Source: Tolypothrix brevis GSE-NOS-MK-07-07A (lineage in GTDB: Bacteria; Cyanobacteriota; Cyanobacteriia; Cyanobacteriales; Nostocaceae). Taken from it: a stretch of DNA of 64,000 nt. Within the stretch, counting starts at the first letter, position 1. Every line of letters starts with the position of its first letter. The position numbers were made by a program, and so were the translations under genes. Location of the stretch: the NCBI GenBank assembly GCA_019358985.1, contig JAHHIJ010000018.1:53588-117587 (forward strand), read 5' to 3'. The notes beneath the pieces were generated by a model. That model was not told the origin of the DNA. It did not search any database and was given only the letters and a program-made list of their open reading frames with translations. Below are positions 6,734 to 16,132 of this stretch, piece by piece.

Positions 6734-8947
6734 ATGGCTCTCATTGATGAAGTTAAACAGGTTTGCTCCCGCCTAGCCTCCGTTGGCTGGCGAGACTTGC
6801 TACTCCGGCAAGGGCTAGATATCACGGCAACAAACCTCCAGCAGGAATTAACTAAAGAACTACCAGCTATCAATCGTCAGATAGCAGGGTTTGAAGATTT
6901 TGCCTTTGAAGGGAAACGAGCAATAGAACCAAGAAATCCATCTCGGAGCTTGCTGTTTCATGCCTTGGCTTCACCCAATGTGGTGAGTGCTAATCTCAGG
7001 GCATATCCCACCCTAGCAGAACTCGAAATCATTGAAAATTTTGTTTATGGAGTTGAGCCTCCTTCTTTGCAAGATTTGCAAGTTTTGGCTCAAAGACAGC
7101 CGTTAGCGATCGCCGTTTTTGCCTCAGAATATCGCCCTGCCTCGAAAACTGTCCACCGTCAGCACGCTGACATCTGTTTTTCGCGCACAGGTGTGGCGCG
7201 AGTCGGAACCGCAGAAGCGCTATATAATGAAAGACTGCGCGGATTTCTACCAGCCGTTGAAGGTGACTTAAAAGAAATTTTTCGCGTCTTGCCAGCCCGT
7301 TATTCTGCCTATATTGCAGTTCAACGCACTGGTAATCGAAATACCTTTGGTCCATTGCGTTTTCGGGATGGAGATGATAGCAGATTATTCTGGGTTCCGC
7401 TCCACAAGCTATTTAACGGTACAGAATGCATTCGTGGCTTTAACTTACAAGTGGCTTTAAATGCTCATCATGTCAATCAAAAACTGCGGCGGATTCATTT
7501 AGTATTAAAAAACGCAGGCTGGAGTGAACCAGACATTAGCAACCCGCCATTTATTTTTACAGAAGGCATTGCTGAATTTACAACAGTGTCTAACTTTGGC
7601 ACAGGGCTTTTAGTTCCAGTTGTTCATCCAAATCTCATTGAAGCGGCTACTTACCAAGGAAAGCCCCTCACCTTTAAAGTTCCACCGAATAGTCCAACCT
7701 TATCTTCTAGCCTAGCAATTCCTGCGGATGAAACCACAGGAGCAAGACACGCTCCAGAGTATGTTCATGTCCGCCATAAAATATCGTCCAATGGTCAACA
7801 AGAAAATCTCAACAACCAAAAAGATGTAGAAGCGGTTGTAAAAGCAGGTGGCTACAATGCTCAACACTACCTTGATTTTACAGGCGATGGGTCCATTGAA
7901 GCAATATGTCCAGAGTTGGCGGTGGCAATTCCTCGCAAGGTACCAGCCTATTCTCTAGTAGCCGCACCAGATTTTTTCCCCAGTTGCGACCAGCGAGAGC
8001 TATTAGAATGGACGGAGCAGTCAGTACCTACCAGACTTAGGCAGAATCTCTGGCGAGTTTCCCCGGAAACCTTATCCGATAATCGCTTGGCTCCCAACCT
8101 GCAATTAAAGGATGTTGATTTTCGACCAGAAGATAAAACTGTAACTGCAATTGTCTCGTTACCCCGTCAGCGTTCGGCACAACAAATGCCGTTGAATGCT
8201 TCCCCAACAATCCGACAAGGATATCTCCCAGATGCGGCTGCTGGTGTATTTGCTCCTGGTTGGGATGTCAGTTTTGATCGCACCAATGAAGTGGAACATT
8301 TAGCTTCCTACGGGTTAGGCAGTCCTTTTCCAGAGGACTCTAAACTTTGTGCTGCACTTAGTACATTTTGGCCCGCAGTGGCTCCTGATGCAGCCCGGAC
8401 GTTTCAGCCAAATCCCATTTGGCCCACCGTCAGCCCACTGACAGATACAGAAATTGGTCAGGTTGGCAATTTACCGTGGGATGGAATCCCCGGACCTCGA
8501 CGCGTCACGAAGAATGGCACAGAGTTGATGGAGTATGCAGATTTTGCCCATGCAGATTATGTAGAGAACTCTTTGCAGAAGAAATTTTCGCTCTCATTGA
8601 CGGCTAAGGTTGATGTGCGTGAATACCAAGCTAGAGTGTTGGCAATGGCGAATGTTTACCAAGTCTTAATGATCAGACCTGGAGATCGGGGAAAATGGAG
8701 TATATCTTCGTTCCAACCAGTGCAAGCAACCAATTCCGAATTGCAACAGGCACAAACTCAAACACGAACTAGGCTTGTTGGAAATATCTATCGGTTTGAG
8801 ATTTATCGTCATGGAGATTCATCTTTAGACCCAGCAGATTCTCGAAAACGCTTAGTTAAAATCCAAGAAAGTGTGACGTTGTTTGTTACACCAGTCAATA
8901 TTCTGTTAAAACGCGGTAATGGAACCTGGTCTAGAAGAAGTGTCTAA
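6734..8947 (+). CDS. LodA-like oxidase (putative CTQ cofactor protein)
   Basis: A 737-residue protein without signal peptide or membrane helices. I call it LodA-like because its stop overlaps the start of a LodB-like flavoprotein, the known pairing for L-lysine 6-oxidase and related amino-acid oxidases, and because of two C-terminal segments. One is LCAALSTFWPAVAPDAARTF with Cys539; the other is LPWDGIPGPR with Trp582. In LodA a Cys and a Trp in this part are crosslinked into cysteine tryptophylquinone by the LodB partner. Trp548 and Trp566 are alternatives. The motif TGVARVGTAEALYNERL near 150 recalls the LodA N-terminus, so this protein has ~130 extra residues in front. If right, it oxidises an amino-acid amine and makes peroxide. 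The ATG has no clear ribosome site and lies directly against the tnpB breakpoint. Family assignment is moderate. Confidence 0.5.
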   Translation: MALIDEVKQVCSRLASVGWRDLLLRQGLDITATNLQQELTKELPAINRQIAGFEDFAFEGKRAIEPRNPSRSLLFHALASPNVVSANLRAYPTLAELEIIENFVYGVEPPSLQDLQVLAQRQPLAIAVFASEYRPASKTVHRQHADICFSRTGVARVGTAEALYNERLRGFLPAVEGDLKEIFRVLPARYSAYIAVQRTGNRNTFGPLRFRDGDDSRLFWVPLHKLFNGTECIRGFNLQVALNAHHVNQKLRRIHLVLKNAGWSEPDISNPPFIFTEGIAEFTTVSNFGTGLLVPVVHPNLIEAATYQGKPLTFKVPPNSPTLSSSLAIPADETTGARHAPEYVHVRHKISSNGQQENLNNQKDVEAVVKAGGYNAQHYLDFTGDGSIEAICPELAVAIPRKVPAYSLVAAPDFFPSCDQRELLEWTEQSVPTRLRQNLWRVSPETLSDNRLAPNLQLKDVDFRPEDKTVTAIVSLPRQRSAQQMPLNASPTIRQGYLPDAAAGVFAPGWDVSFDRTNEVEHLASYGLGSPFPEDSKLCAALSTFWPAVAPDAARTFQPNPIWPTVSPLTDTEIGQVGNLPWDGIPGPRRVTKNGTELMEYADFAHADYVENSLQKKFSLSLTAKVDVREYQARVLAMANVYQVLMIRPGDRGKWSISSFQPVQATNSELQQAQTQTRTRLVGNIYRFEIYRHGDSSLDPADSRKRLVKIQESVTLFVTPVNILLKRGNGTWSRRSV

Positions 8948-9962
8948 TCCTGATGTGCTTGTAGTTGGGGGTGGACCGGCTGGTTGCGCGATCGCTATTG
9001 GCTGCGCTCAACTAGGGCTAAAAGTTGTCCTGATTGAGTCGAAGCCATTTCCTCGTACACATCCTGGTGAAACATTACACCCTGGTGTTGAACCACTACT
9101 TAAGCAGTTAGGTGTATTTGAGCCAGTGTTAGCAGCTGGCTTTCTTCGTCACAAGGGAAACTGGGTGCAGTGGGAAGCCGGAAGCGAGTTTGTCCCCTTT
9201 GGCGAAGATGATTCGGGAGCATGGCTAGGATTTCAAGCTTGGAGAGCCGATTTTGATGCAATTTTGCTCAATCAGGCAAGAGGTCTTGGTGTTGAAATTA
9301 TACAACCTTGCCATGCTTCTAGCTTAGTTATGGATGGGTGCAGAGTAATTGGTGTTGAGACATCTCAAGGCACTTTTCGGGCAGCTAAAATCATTGATGC
9401 TGCCGGAGATCATCATTGGCTAGCTCAACAATTAGGCTTACAAATCCAATATCATTCTCCGCGTCTGATTGCCTATTATGGTTATGTAACAGGGGAATGC
9501 CCAGTGCGAGATCATGCTCCGGCGATCGCTGCTGATTTCTGCGGTTGGACGTGGACTGCTAAAGTGCGATTGCAACTTTATCAATGGACGCGCTTATCAT
9601 TTGTAGACGAGAAAATCCCAAAAGACTGGCTACCCGATGAATTCCAAGGGTTAAAGATTTACCAACCAATGCGGGCGGCTAATGTCACCTGGCGAATCGT
9701 TTCACAACCAGCCGGATATGGTTACTTTCTTGTTGGAGATGCAGCAATGGTACTTGATCCGGCATCAAGTCATGGGGTTCTCAAAGCAATTATGTCTGGT
9801 ATTTGGGTTAGCCATGCGATCGCATGGGAACTATTAGGTAATCTTACAGAACAACAAGCTATTGACCAGTACTGTCTATGGATTCATAACTGGTTTCGAC
9901 ACGATGTGAAAAACTTAAGTAGCCTAATTGCTAAGTTACCTAATCCTCCCTTTTGGATCTAG
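8919..9962 (+). CDS. LodB-like FAD-dependent oxidoreductase
   Basis: A 347-residue flavoprotein of the halogenase/geranylgeranyl-reductase superfamily. Residues ~13-42 form the FAD Rossmann motif (VLVVGGGPAGCAIAIGCAQL). HPGETLHPGVEPLLKQLGV near 50-68 and GYFLVGDAAMVLDPASSHG near 268-286 are the second and third family motifs. There is no tryptophan-halogenase WxWxIP motif. Size and type match LodB (about 370 residues), which helps install the quinone cofactor in LodA. The gene overlaps the upstream gene by 29 bases, so the two are translated together. That linkage is the best clue to function. A stand-alone hydroxylase or reductase remains possible. Confidence 0.72.
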   Translation: MEPGLEEVSNPDVLVVGGGPAGCAIAIGCAQLGLKVVLIESKPFPRTHPGETLHPGVEPLLKQLGVFEPVLAAGFLRHKGNWVQWEAGSEFVPFGEDDSGAWLGFQAWRADFDAILLNQARGLGVEIIQPCHASSLVMDGCRVIGVETSQGTFRAAKIIDAAGDHHWLAQQLGLQIQYHSPRLIAYYGYVTGECPVRDHAPAIAADFCGWTWTAKVRLQLYQWTRLSFVDEKIPKDWLPDEFQGLKIYQPMRAANVTWRIVSQPAGYGYFLVGDAAMVLDPASSHGVLKAIMSGIWVSHAIAWELLGNLTEQQAIDQYCLWIHNWFRHDVKNLSSLIAKLPNPPFWI

Positions 9963-10179
9963 ATTGAAAAAATGCTTTTTTCCACAACCTCCCACTCATT
10001 TACCCAAATGTGGTGCGATCGCAGCCATAATTAACAAAAAACCAATTTCCAAGACGTAGTTTATAAACACGCTAGGGTTTTTACTGAAGGTTGAAGCATT
10101 TATTTTTCATTACATCAAAATATCTTCAGTGCTTCATGCTTAAAAAAGCGCATAAAGCACTGAATATTGGAAGCATGAA

Positions 10180-10746
10180 CTAAATGGCACATTCAATTAT
10201 CTGCTCGTTATAAGGCACTAATATATAACCTTCTTTTGCCAGGTATAAGATGACTTTATTAACGCTTTCCTGTACGCTCTCCTCTTCAGTGTTGCAAATA
10301 ATTTCAGGATTGATCGGGGGTTCGTATGGATCGCTGATGCCAGTGAAATTTTGAATTTCTCCTGCTTTCGCCTTAGCATATAAACCCTTAACATCACGGC
10401 TCGCGCAGAGATCCAAGGGTGCTTTAACGTAGACCTCACAAAAATTTTCGCTCAGTTGCCTAGCTTCCTCTCGGGTAGACCGATAAGGGCTAATTGCAGC
10501 CACAATTGCGATTACATTGTTACGACTGAGTAAACTAGCGACAAAACCAATACGCCGAATATTTTCGTCTCTGTCTTCTTTGCTAAATCCAAGCCCTTTG
10601 CATAAGTAAGTGCGGATTATATCTCCATCCAGGATTTCAACCTTGCAATCTCTTTTCTTTAACTCTAAAGCAACTGCTTTTGAAATAGTTGTCTTGCCAG
10701 CACCACTTAATCCAGTGAACCACAAAGTTAAGCCAGAGTCTCTCAT
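10180..10746 (-). CDS. cysC: Adenylylsulfate (APS) kinase
   Basis: A 188-residue kinase that phosphorylates APS to PAPS, the sulfate donor for sulfotransferases and PAPS reductase. The Walker A loop is GLSGAGKT (residues 12-19). LDGDIIRTYLCKGLGFSKEDRDENIRR carries the substrate-binding Asp/Arg residues, and RDVKGLYAKAKAGEIQNFTG and SDPYEPP are the usual C-terminal CysC motifs. The family's normal length is ~175-200, so this is complete. It heads toward an island of sugar-related genes on the same strand. PAPS would also be needed by the sulfotransferase domain of the polyketide synthase at 32-39 kb. Whether it serves that, surface sulfation or general sulfur assimilation cannot be told from sequence. 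Confidence 0.95.
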   Translation of the reverse strand: MRDSGLTLWFTGLSGAGKTTISKAVALELKKRDCKVEILDGDIIRTYLCKGLGFSKEDRDENIRRIGFVASLLSRNNVIAIVAAISPYRSTREEARQLSENFCEVYVKAPLDLCASRDVKGLYAKAKAGEIQNFTGISDPYEPPINPEIICNTEEESVQESVNKVILYLAKEGYILVPYNEQIIECAI

Positions 10747-10947
10747 GTTTATGCCTCCATAAAAATCTTTTATGAATACTTTATTAAATTGATGGGTAGT
10801 GGGAGCGAGATGCTCCCACTACCAACCTAGTAAAGTTGACTTGCCAGACTACTAGTAGTCTGTCAATAACTAATTGACGAATAAATTTTCTGTAGAGACG
10901 GCGATTTATCGCGTCTCTCTAACCGTCAAAATGAATTTGCCAGACTA
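10747..10947. repeat. Spacer with CCAGACTACTAG repeats
   Basis: The string TTGCCAGACTACTAG occurs at about 10841 and again at about 10937. The first copy forms a palindrome (CAGACTACTAGTAGTCTG). A further partial hairpin (GTAGAGACGGCGATTTATCGCGTCTCT) sits near 10892-10918. Confidence 0.6.
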
Positions 10948-13900
10948 CTAGTCCCAGTATGTCTTTCTAGATTTTTTTTGTCTAATAATCACAATCACTG
11001 GCTGTACACCATCATCTATTTCCCCTGCTTCCTGTAGCTCAGAAATCACTTGTGCTACTTTTTTCAAAAGCCGACCCCTGCCTTGTGTAAAATCGCGGAT
11101 ATGATCCTTTTTCTGGCTGCCGAATTCAAGAATAATAGTGTTTGCTTTTTTACGTCTACCTTCTTGACTGTTGATTTCTTTACCCTTCTTTTCCTTCTGC
11201 TTGGATTTCTTGGATTCTTGTTCGATGGTTGCAGGTGGCTTCGATGGAACTACTGGCTCCGGTTTTATCGGTTCTACTTGCTGTTGTGTGTTACTTCTCT
11301 TGTTTAATAGCAACCCCAAATAATCTATCCAATGGGAACCATTCCCTTCGTCTGTGGTTATGGTTAGCGTATGTTCACCTTGGTTGAGCACGCCTAAAGG
11401 AATTTGGTTTTGTTTGACTTTCCCTTCACCTGCTCCCACAATTCGCATTATGTTCTTGCCATCGAGAGATAGGGTATCTGTTTCCGAGCCAAAAAAATCG
11501 TAGATGAGTATCAGTTCTCCTTCATCATAAATTTGGTCTAGCAAGAAACGAATGTTCAGCTTATCGGTTGAATAAATCTCTTTCCCATTGCGCTTCGGTT
11601 TTGGAGTTAGCCCCGGCTTTACCAGCAAGAAGGGCATACTAGACTTATTCACCGGATCTTGATCTGAACCGACGACATAGGTAACTTCCGGTTGCCAACC
11701 TCCTGGATGTGAAGACTCCTTACCAATTTGACCAGGGTAGCCGATTTGCCAGAGCGTTTGTGTTTGCTCACTTTGTGTCGTTTTCACAGGAGGTAATGGA
11801 ACTACTGGTTCGGGTTTTATCGGTTCTACTTGCTGTTGTGTGTTACTTTTCTTGTTAAATAGCAACCCCAAATAATCTATCCAATGGGAACCATTCCCTT
11901 CATCTGTGGTTATGGTTAGCGTATGTTCACCTTGGTTGAGCACGCCTAAAGGAATTTGGTTTTGTTTGACTTTCCCTTCACCTGCTCCCACAATTCGCAT
12001 TATGTTCTTGCCATCGAGAGATAGGGTATCTGTTTCCGAGCCAAAAAAATCGTAGATGAGTATCAGTTCTCCTTCATCATAAATTTGGTCTAGCAAGAAA
12101 CGAATGTTCAGCTTATCGGTTGAATAAATCTCTTTCCCATTGCGCTTCGGTTTTGGAGTTAGCCCCGGCTTTACCAGCAAGAAGGGCATACTAGACTTAT
12201 TCACCGGATCTTGATCTGAACCGACGACATAGGTAACTTCCGGTTGCCAACCTCCTGATTGTGAAGACTCCTTACCAATTTGACCAGGGTAGCCGATTTG
12301 CCAGAGCATTTGTTTTTGCTCACTTTGTGTCGTTTTTACAGGTGGTTCGGGTTTTATCGGTTCTACTTCGGGATGTTTCTTACTTCTCTTGTTAAATAGC
12401 AACCGCAAATAATCTATCCAATGCCAACCATTCCCTTCATCTGTGGTCATCGTCAGCGTATGTTCACCTTGATTAAGTTTGCCTAAAGGAATTTGGTTTT
12501 GTTTGACTTTCCCTTCACCTGCTCCCACAATTCGCATTATGTTCTTGCCATCCAGAGATAGGGTATCTGTTTCCGAGCCAAAAAAATCGTAGATGAGTAT
12601 CAGTTCTCCTTCATCATAAGTTTGGTCTAGCAGGAAGCGAATGTTCAGCTTATCGGTTGAATAAATCTTTTTCCCATTGCGCTTCGGTTTTGGAGTTAGC
12701 CCCGGCTTTATCAGCAAGAAGGGCATACTAGACTTATTCACCGGATCTTGATCTGAACCGACGACATAGGTAACTTCCGGTTGCCAAACTCCTGGTTGTG
12801 AAGACTCCTTGCCAATTTGACCAGGGTAGCCGATTTGCCAGAGCGTTTGTGTTTGCTCGCTTTCGGTCGTTTTTACAGGAAGTATTTGACCAGTCTTTTC
12901 ACTACCAGTAAAAGCGCCAATCAGCCCTTGTCCGCTTGTATGGGTGAGGATAACCTCATTAGCTTGAGAATCTGGCTCTAAATCAGCAATGGAGTTTCCA
13001 TTACTCAGATAAATCGCTTTCACTCCCGCAAAAATGGGGTGGGAACTAGTAATGGTTTCATTCCCACTAATGCCGTTATATTCCCCCACAAATTTGAAAC
13101 CAAAGGCATTGAGAAAAGTATTCCAACGGTCGGCTTCTGGCTGAGGTCCACCCACACCTGTTCCTGCACCCAGATAAACGTTACCCCCGGCTTTAACATA
13201 ATCAATTAACACCTGATTATCAGCCAAGTCTCCACAGAGAAAGATGCCATCAAAGGTTAACAAAGTTGGCAGATCAATTTTAATATTCTTGCCAACAGTC
13301 CATGTGTAACCAGCTTTAGTCAAAGTCTCTGCTAACACAGATTCCGTCAAGCCAAAGTTAGTGGAGTAGGCATGGAATTTGCCTGTGCTACGTCCTTCAG
13401 TAAACCATTTAGCAATGTTGGTGACAAAAGTCGCCGTGTCAGGTGCTTGTGTAAACCCAGTATTACTTAAAGTCCATTCATCAGAGTTGACCACAATCTT
13501 GCCGGCTTGAAGCTTTTTCGATGGCTCAACTGTCCTTTCACTACCAGTAAAAGCGCCAATCAGCCCTTGCCCGCCTGTATGGGTGAGGATAACCTCATTA
13601 GCTTGGGAATCTGGCTCTAAATCAGCAATGGAGTTCCCATTACTCAGATAAATCGCTTTCACTCCCGCAAAAATGGGGTGGGAACTAGTAATGGTTTCAT
13701 TCCCACTAATGCCGTTATATTCCCCCACAAATTTGAAACCAAAGGCATTGAGAAAAGTATTCCAACGGTCGGCTTCTGGCTGAGGTCCACCCACACCTGT
13801 TCCTGCACCCAGATAAACGTTACCCCCGGCTTTAACATAATCAATTAACACCTGATTATCAGCCAAGTCTCCACAGAGAAAGATGCCATCAAAGGTTAAC

Positions 13901-14181
13901 AAAGTTGGCAGATCAATTTTAATATTCTTGCCAACAGTCCATGTGTAACCAGCTTTAGTCAAAGTCTCTGCTAACACAGATTCCGTCAAGCCAAAGTTAG
14001 TGGAGTAGGCATGGAATTTGCCTGTGCTACGTCCTTCAGTAAACCATTTAGCAATGTTGGTGACAAAAGTCGCCGTGTCAGGTGCTTGTGTAAACCCAGT
14101 ATTACTTAAAGTCCATTCATCAGAGTTGACCACAATCTTGCCGGCTTGAAGCTTTTTCGATGGCTCTGAGGGATTATTCAT
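10948..14181 (-). CDS. Giant internally repeated protein with C-terminal DUF6200-like domain
   Basis: About 1,078 residues, starting at ATG 14181 (an in-frame TTG lies three codons earlier). Order: two near-identical ~213-residue repeats (LQAGKIVVNSDEWTLSNTGF ...), each with a Rossmann/GATase-like flow (TFDGIFLCGDLADN, YVKAGGNVYLGAGTG). Then three ~180-residue repeats starting LWQIGYPGQIGKES, with a beta-rich pattern ending in GEHTLT.TTDEGNG..WIDYL, which looks like a carbohydrate-binding or lyase-type beta sandwich. Then a Lys-rich linker, and last a ~65-residue domain (NTIILEFGSQKKDHIRDFTQGRGRLL) that recurs as the separate small protein at 18625. I recall this domain as DUF6200, from memory. 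There is no Sec signal. It is probably a sugar-binding or scaffold protein of the island; no function is established. Confidence 0.75.
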   Translation of the reverse strand: MNNPSEPSKKLQAGKIVVNSDEWTLSNTGFTQAPDTATFVTNIAKWFTEGRSTGKFHAYSTNFGLTESVLAETLTKAGYTWTVGKNIKIDLPTLLTFDGIFLCGDLADNQVLIDYVKAGGNVYLGAGTGVGGPQPEADRWNTFLNAFGFKFVGEYNGISGNETITSSHPIFAGVKAIYLSNGNSIADLEPDSQANEVILTHTGGQGLIGAFTGSERTVEPSKKLQAGKIVVNSDEWTLSNTGFTQAPDTATFVTNIAKWFTEGRSTGKFHAYSTNFGLTESVLAETLTKAGYTWTVGKNIKIDLPTLLTFDGIFLCGDLADNQVLIDYVKAGGNVYLGAGTGVGGPQPEADRWNTFLNAFGFKFVGEYNGISGNETITSSHPIFAGVKAIYLSNGNSIADLEPDSQANEVILTHTSGQGLIGAFTGSEKTGQILPVKTTESEQTQTLWQIGYPGQIGKESSQPGVWQPEVTYVVGSDQDPVNKSSMPFLLIKPGLTPKPKRNGKKIYSTDKLNIRFLLDQTYDEGELILIYDFFGSETDTLSLDGKNIMRIVGAGEGKVKQNQIPLGKLNQGEHTLTMTTDEGNGWHWIDYLRLLFNKRSKKHPEVEPIKPEPPVKTTQSEQKQMLWQIGYPGQIGKESSQSGGWQPEVTYVVGSDQDPVNKSSMPFLLVKPGLTPKPKRNGKEIYSTDKLNIRFLLDQIYDEGELILIYDFFGSETDTLSLDGKNIMRIVGAGEGKVKQNQIPLGVLNQGEHTLTITTDEGNGSHWIDYLGLLFNKKSNTQQQVEPIKPEPVVPLPPVKTTQSEQTQTLWQIGYPGQIGKESSHPGGWQPEVTYVVGSDQDPVNKSSMPFLLVKPGLTPKPKRNGKEIYSTDKLNIRFLLDQIYDEGELILIYDFFGSETDTLSLDGKNIMRIVGAGEGKVKQNQIPLGVLNQGEHTLTITTDEGNGSHWIDYLGLLLNKRSNTQQQVEPIKPEPVVPSKPPATIEQESKKSKQKEKKGKEINSQEGRRKKANTIILEFGSQKKDHIRDFTQGRGRLLKKVAQVISELQEAGEIDDGVQPVIVIIRQKKSRKTYWD
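11330..12880 (-). repeat. Three tandem ~540-bp coding repeats
   Basis: Equivalent sites (for example the segment encoding WQPEVTYVVGSDQD) recur with offsets of about 546 and 537 bases near 11690, 12236 and 12771. The copies differ by scattered substitutions and linker length, so they are older than the neighbouring 639-bp duplication. Confidence 0.9.
12899..14165 (-). repeat. Near-perfect 639-bp tandem duplication inside the gene
   Basis: Bases ~12899-13526 and ~13538-14165 match almost base for base at an offset of 639 (213 codons). Only a few differences are visible (for example GCTTGAGAATCT versus GCTTGGGAATCT), which points to a recent duplication or gene conversion. Confidence 0.92.
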
Positions 14182-14657
14182 AATAACCAATTTGCTACGT
14201 TTTCAGGCTTTTAATTCAATACAATTCTATACACAGTAAAGAACTATAATTGATTTTTTGAAAAAATTCTATCTTTGTATATCTTACTTTACAAAGATAG
14301 AATATACAAAACTGTTAATTTAAAACTGGCTACCAACCAATGCGCTCCGCGCCAATGGAAAACACTAGTTTTATAAATGTTTATTCAGAGACGACGGTAT
14401 TAGGTAAACTCCTGTTGCTAGCCCCCTGGTGGCACAAACTCTTTGCCACACTTACCAGGTTTGTCGATTTGCTATAACGTTTGTGTTTGATAGCTTTCTA
14501 TTAATTTTGATATTGTATTTTTCTTTAGCATATACCGTTTGCGCTCTCTGTGATTGAGTGTGTTTCTTAAAAAAGAATTAGCTATAACCTTTTTACAGAA
14601 ATTATTTCAGCGGTCTTATATTGTCAATAATATTCTCAATAAATGCAAAGGGACAGA
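14182..14657. other. Intergenic region, no gene seen
   Basis: About 475 AT-rich bases. A short inverted repeat (CTATCTTTGTATA...TACAAAGATAG, about 14269-14303) lies upstream of the repeat-protein gene. Otherwise I see nothing beyond probable promoter and 3' sequence. Confidence 0.5.
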
Positions 14658-15650
14658 CTACGCACTTGGAAACGATTTTGCCCGATTCGATGCCTTGGGG
14701 ACTGCTGATAAAAGTTTTATAGTAATCCAGTCTGGCTGGAAAATATCGCTAGCAAAATCTAACTTGGGACGAAGCCGAACTAAATAGAAACCATCTTTTT
14801 CTACCACGGGGGTTGTGTGTTTTTCTGACTTGATCTCATACCAAATAACTGGAAGACTAGAACGATTATATATTGTTAAATAGACATCATAGTTATTCAG
14901 TAATGACGAATTTATTTGCAAATTTAAAGAGCAAGCCTTATAAATCACTCCATATAAAAATTCGTTATTTGTATCTCCAACAGGTAAATATTCTTTCACA
15001 ACCCATTTTTTTGGTAGCCATTTTTGGCAAATGAGCAGAGTGAATATGTAATCATTAAGGCAGCGGTAAAAAATATTATCTCGTTCTGTTAAATTTTTGA
15101 AGTAATCGTTGACACTACCACTATTAATTGATTGAGTATTAATAATTTGATGTCCATCGACATTGATAGCTGGCAACTGAATTGTTTCCGACCAATGATA
15201 GTATCTTATTCCTAAAGTATATTGTCCCGGATCAAGTTTTAATTGATGCCATTGTTCCTGGAAATTTGAACCATGAGATGCTATATGTTGGATAGCTTTT
15301 GCCTGAGGGAAGCTATAGATACCGATAGTCCATGATTGGGCTGAATCTAGACAAGATTTTACCTCTATGGCTAAGGATTCTTTTACATCAAAGGGACCAG
15401 CACCAGCAGCGATCGCATGGGGGTTCCAACGGGGACCAGTAACTAAAAGAGATGGTAATATTAAAGGCTTTTTAAGCATTTCACCAGAGAATAGTAGCCA
15501 TCTGAAAGATTGTTTTTTGTTAAAATTGGCATTGATATTTATCAGAGTGCGTAGCAATAGCCTCACTGTTTTAAAAAATATCAACGATAAAAAAGCCAGT
15601 GGTATTGCACACAAAAGTTCTATATCTAAAAGGGTTTTGCTATTTCTCAT
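14658..15650 (-). CDS. Membrane-anchored conserved protein (DUF6208-like)
   Basis: 330 residues. An N-terminal hydrophobic stretch (~8-36, IELLCAIPLAFLSLIFFKTV) is followed by a soluble part with a mostly beta pattern, for example GPRWNPHAIAAGAGPFDVKE near 71-90 and QYTLGIRYYHWSETIQLPAINVDG near 140-165. I recall a cyanobacterial family of this type as DUF6208, but that is from memory and uncertain. No catalytic motif stands out. The ATG at 15650 is preceded by an ATGAGGTC ribosome site within a leader that resembles the leader of the GT4 gene, suggesting shared control. The adjacent genes (repeat protein, GT4, small DUF6200/6312-like proteins) suggest a role in a surface sugar or envelope process. 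Confidence 0.6.
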   Translation of the reverse strand: MRNSKTLLDIELLCAIPLAFLSLIFFKTVRLLLRTLININANFNKKQSFRWLLFSGEMLKKPLILPSLLVTGPRWNPHAIAAGAGPFDVKESLAIEVKSCLDSAQSWTIGIYSFPQAKAIQHIASHGSNFQEQWHQLKLDPGQYTLGIRYYHWSETIQLPAINVDGHQIINTQSINSGSVNDYFKNLTERDNIFYRCLNDYIFTLLICQKWLPKKWVVKEYLPVGDTNNEFLYGVIYKACSLNLQINSSLLNNYDVYLTIYNRSSLPVIWYEIKSEKHTTPVVEKDGFYLVRLRPKLDFASDIFQPDWITIKLLSAVPKASNRAKSFPSA

Positions 15651-15712
15651 TTATCAATGACCTCATGGGGTTGTGTTGCAAAAAGTCGTTGCAGAAAAAA
15701 CTCCGCATGAAC
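15651..15712 (-). promoter_or_regulatory. Leader shared with the GT4 gene
   Basis: Read on the plus strand it contains TGACCTC.TGGG.T..TGTTGCAAA.AGT followed by an A-run and CTCCG.AT.AA. The same series of blocks, similarly spaced, lies at 17340-17392 before the GT4 start. The minus-strand GAGGTCA provides the ribosome site in both. Confidence 0.5.
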
Positions 15713-16132
15713 TATAACTATTTTTCCAACGATGCCTGGTCATCGGTGAGAGGTTAAGATCATCTTATCTTTTGTCAATTAGAAATTATGCTGAAAATTT
15801 GGAAAAAAGGGAGGTATGAAGTTAACTCTTGTAGTGAATTTTGGGAGCGACAAAGAATGACACGTATCGATATTATGCCTAGGCATCGTTTACCTAAAAA
15901 TCACCTGAGTTCGATCCCGATTTTCGGCAAAATTTTAAGGATGATTGCTTATTGACAAATGGTATATGACCTTAAACTCTCACGAATGGTTTACGAAAAT
16001 ACCGCGCACTCTTGTCGCTGGGTCTTTCGGCAATAGCGATCGCCTACTATGAGGGAAAAACGCCCAGAATCACCCTATGGAGAGCCTTTAAGAGTTCAAA
16101 GCGAAATTCATTCACGGGTATTGCTTTTAAAC
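15713..16132. other. Intergenic region, no gene seen
   Basis: About 420 bases between the GT4 stop and the leader of the membrane-protein gene. No frame with a plausible start and ribosome site stands out. A HIP1-like GCGATCGC lies near 16036. Confidence 0.45.

Noticed and set aside
6734..6873. N-terminal extension of the TnpB frame across the LodA-like start
   Set aside because: The residues after 6732 do not resemble TnpB and are antisense to a long, well-formed gene. The TnpB is truncated rather than extended.
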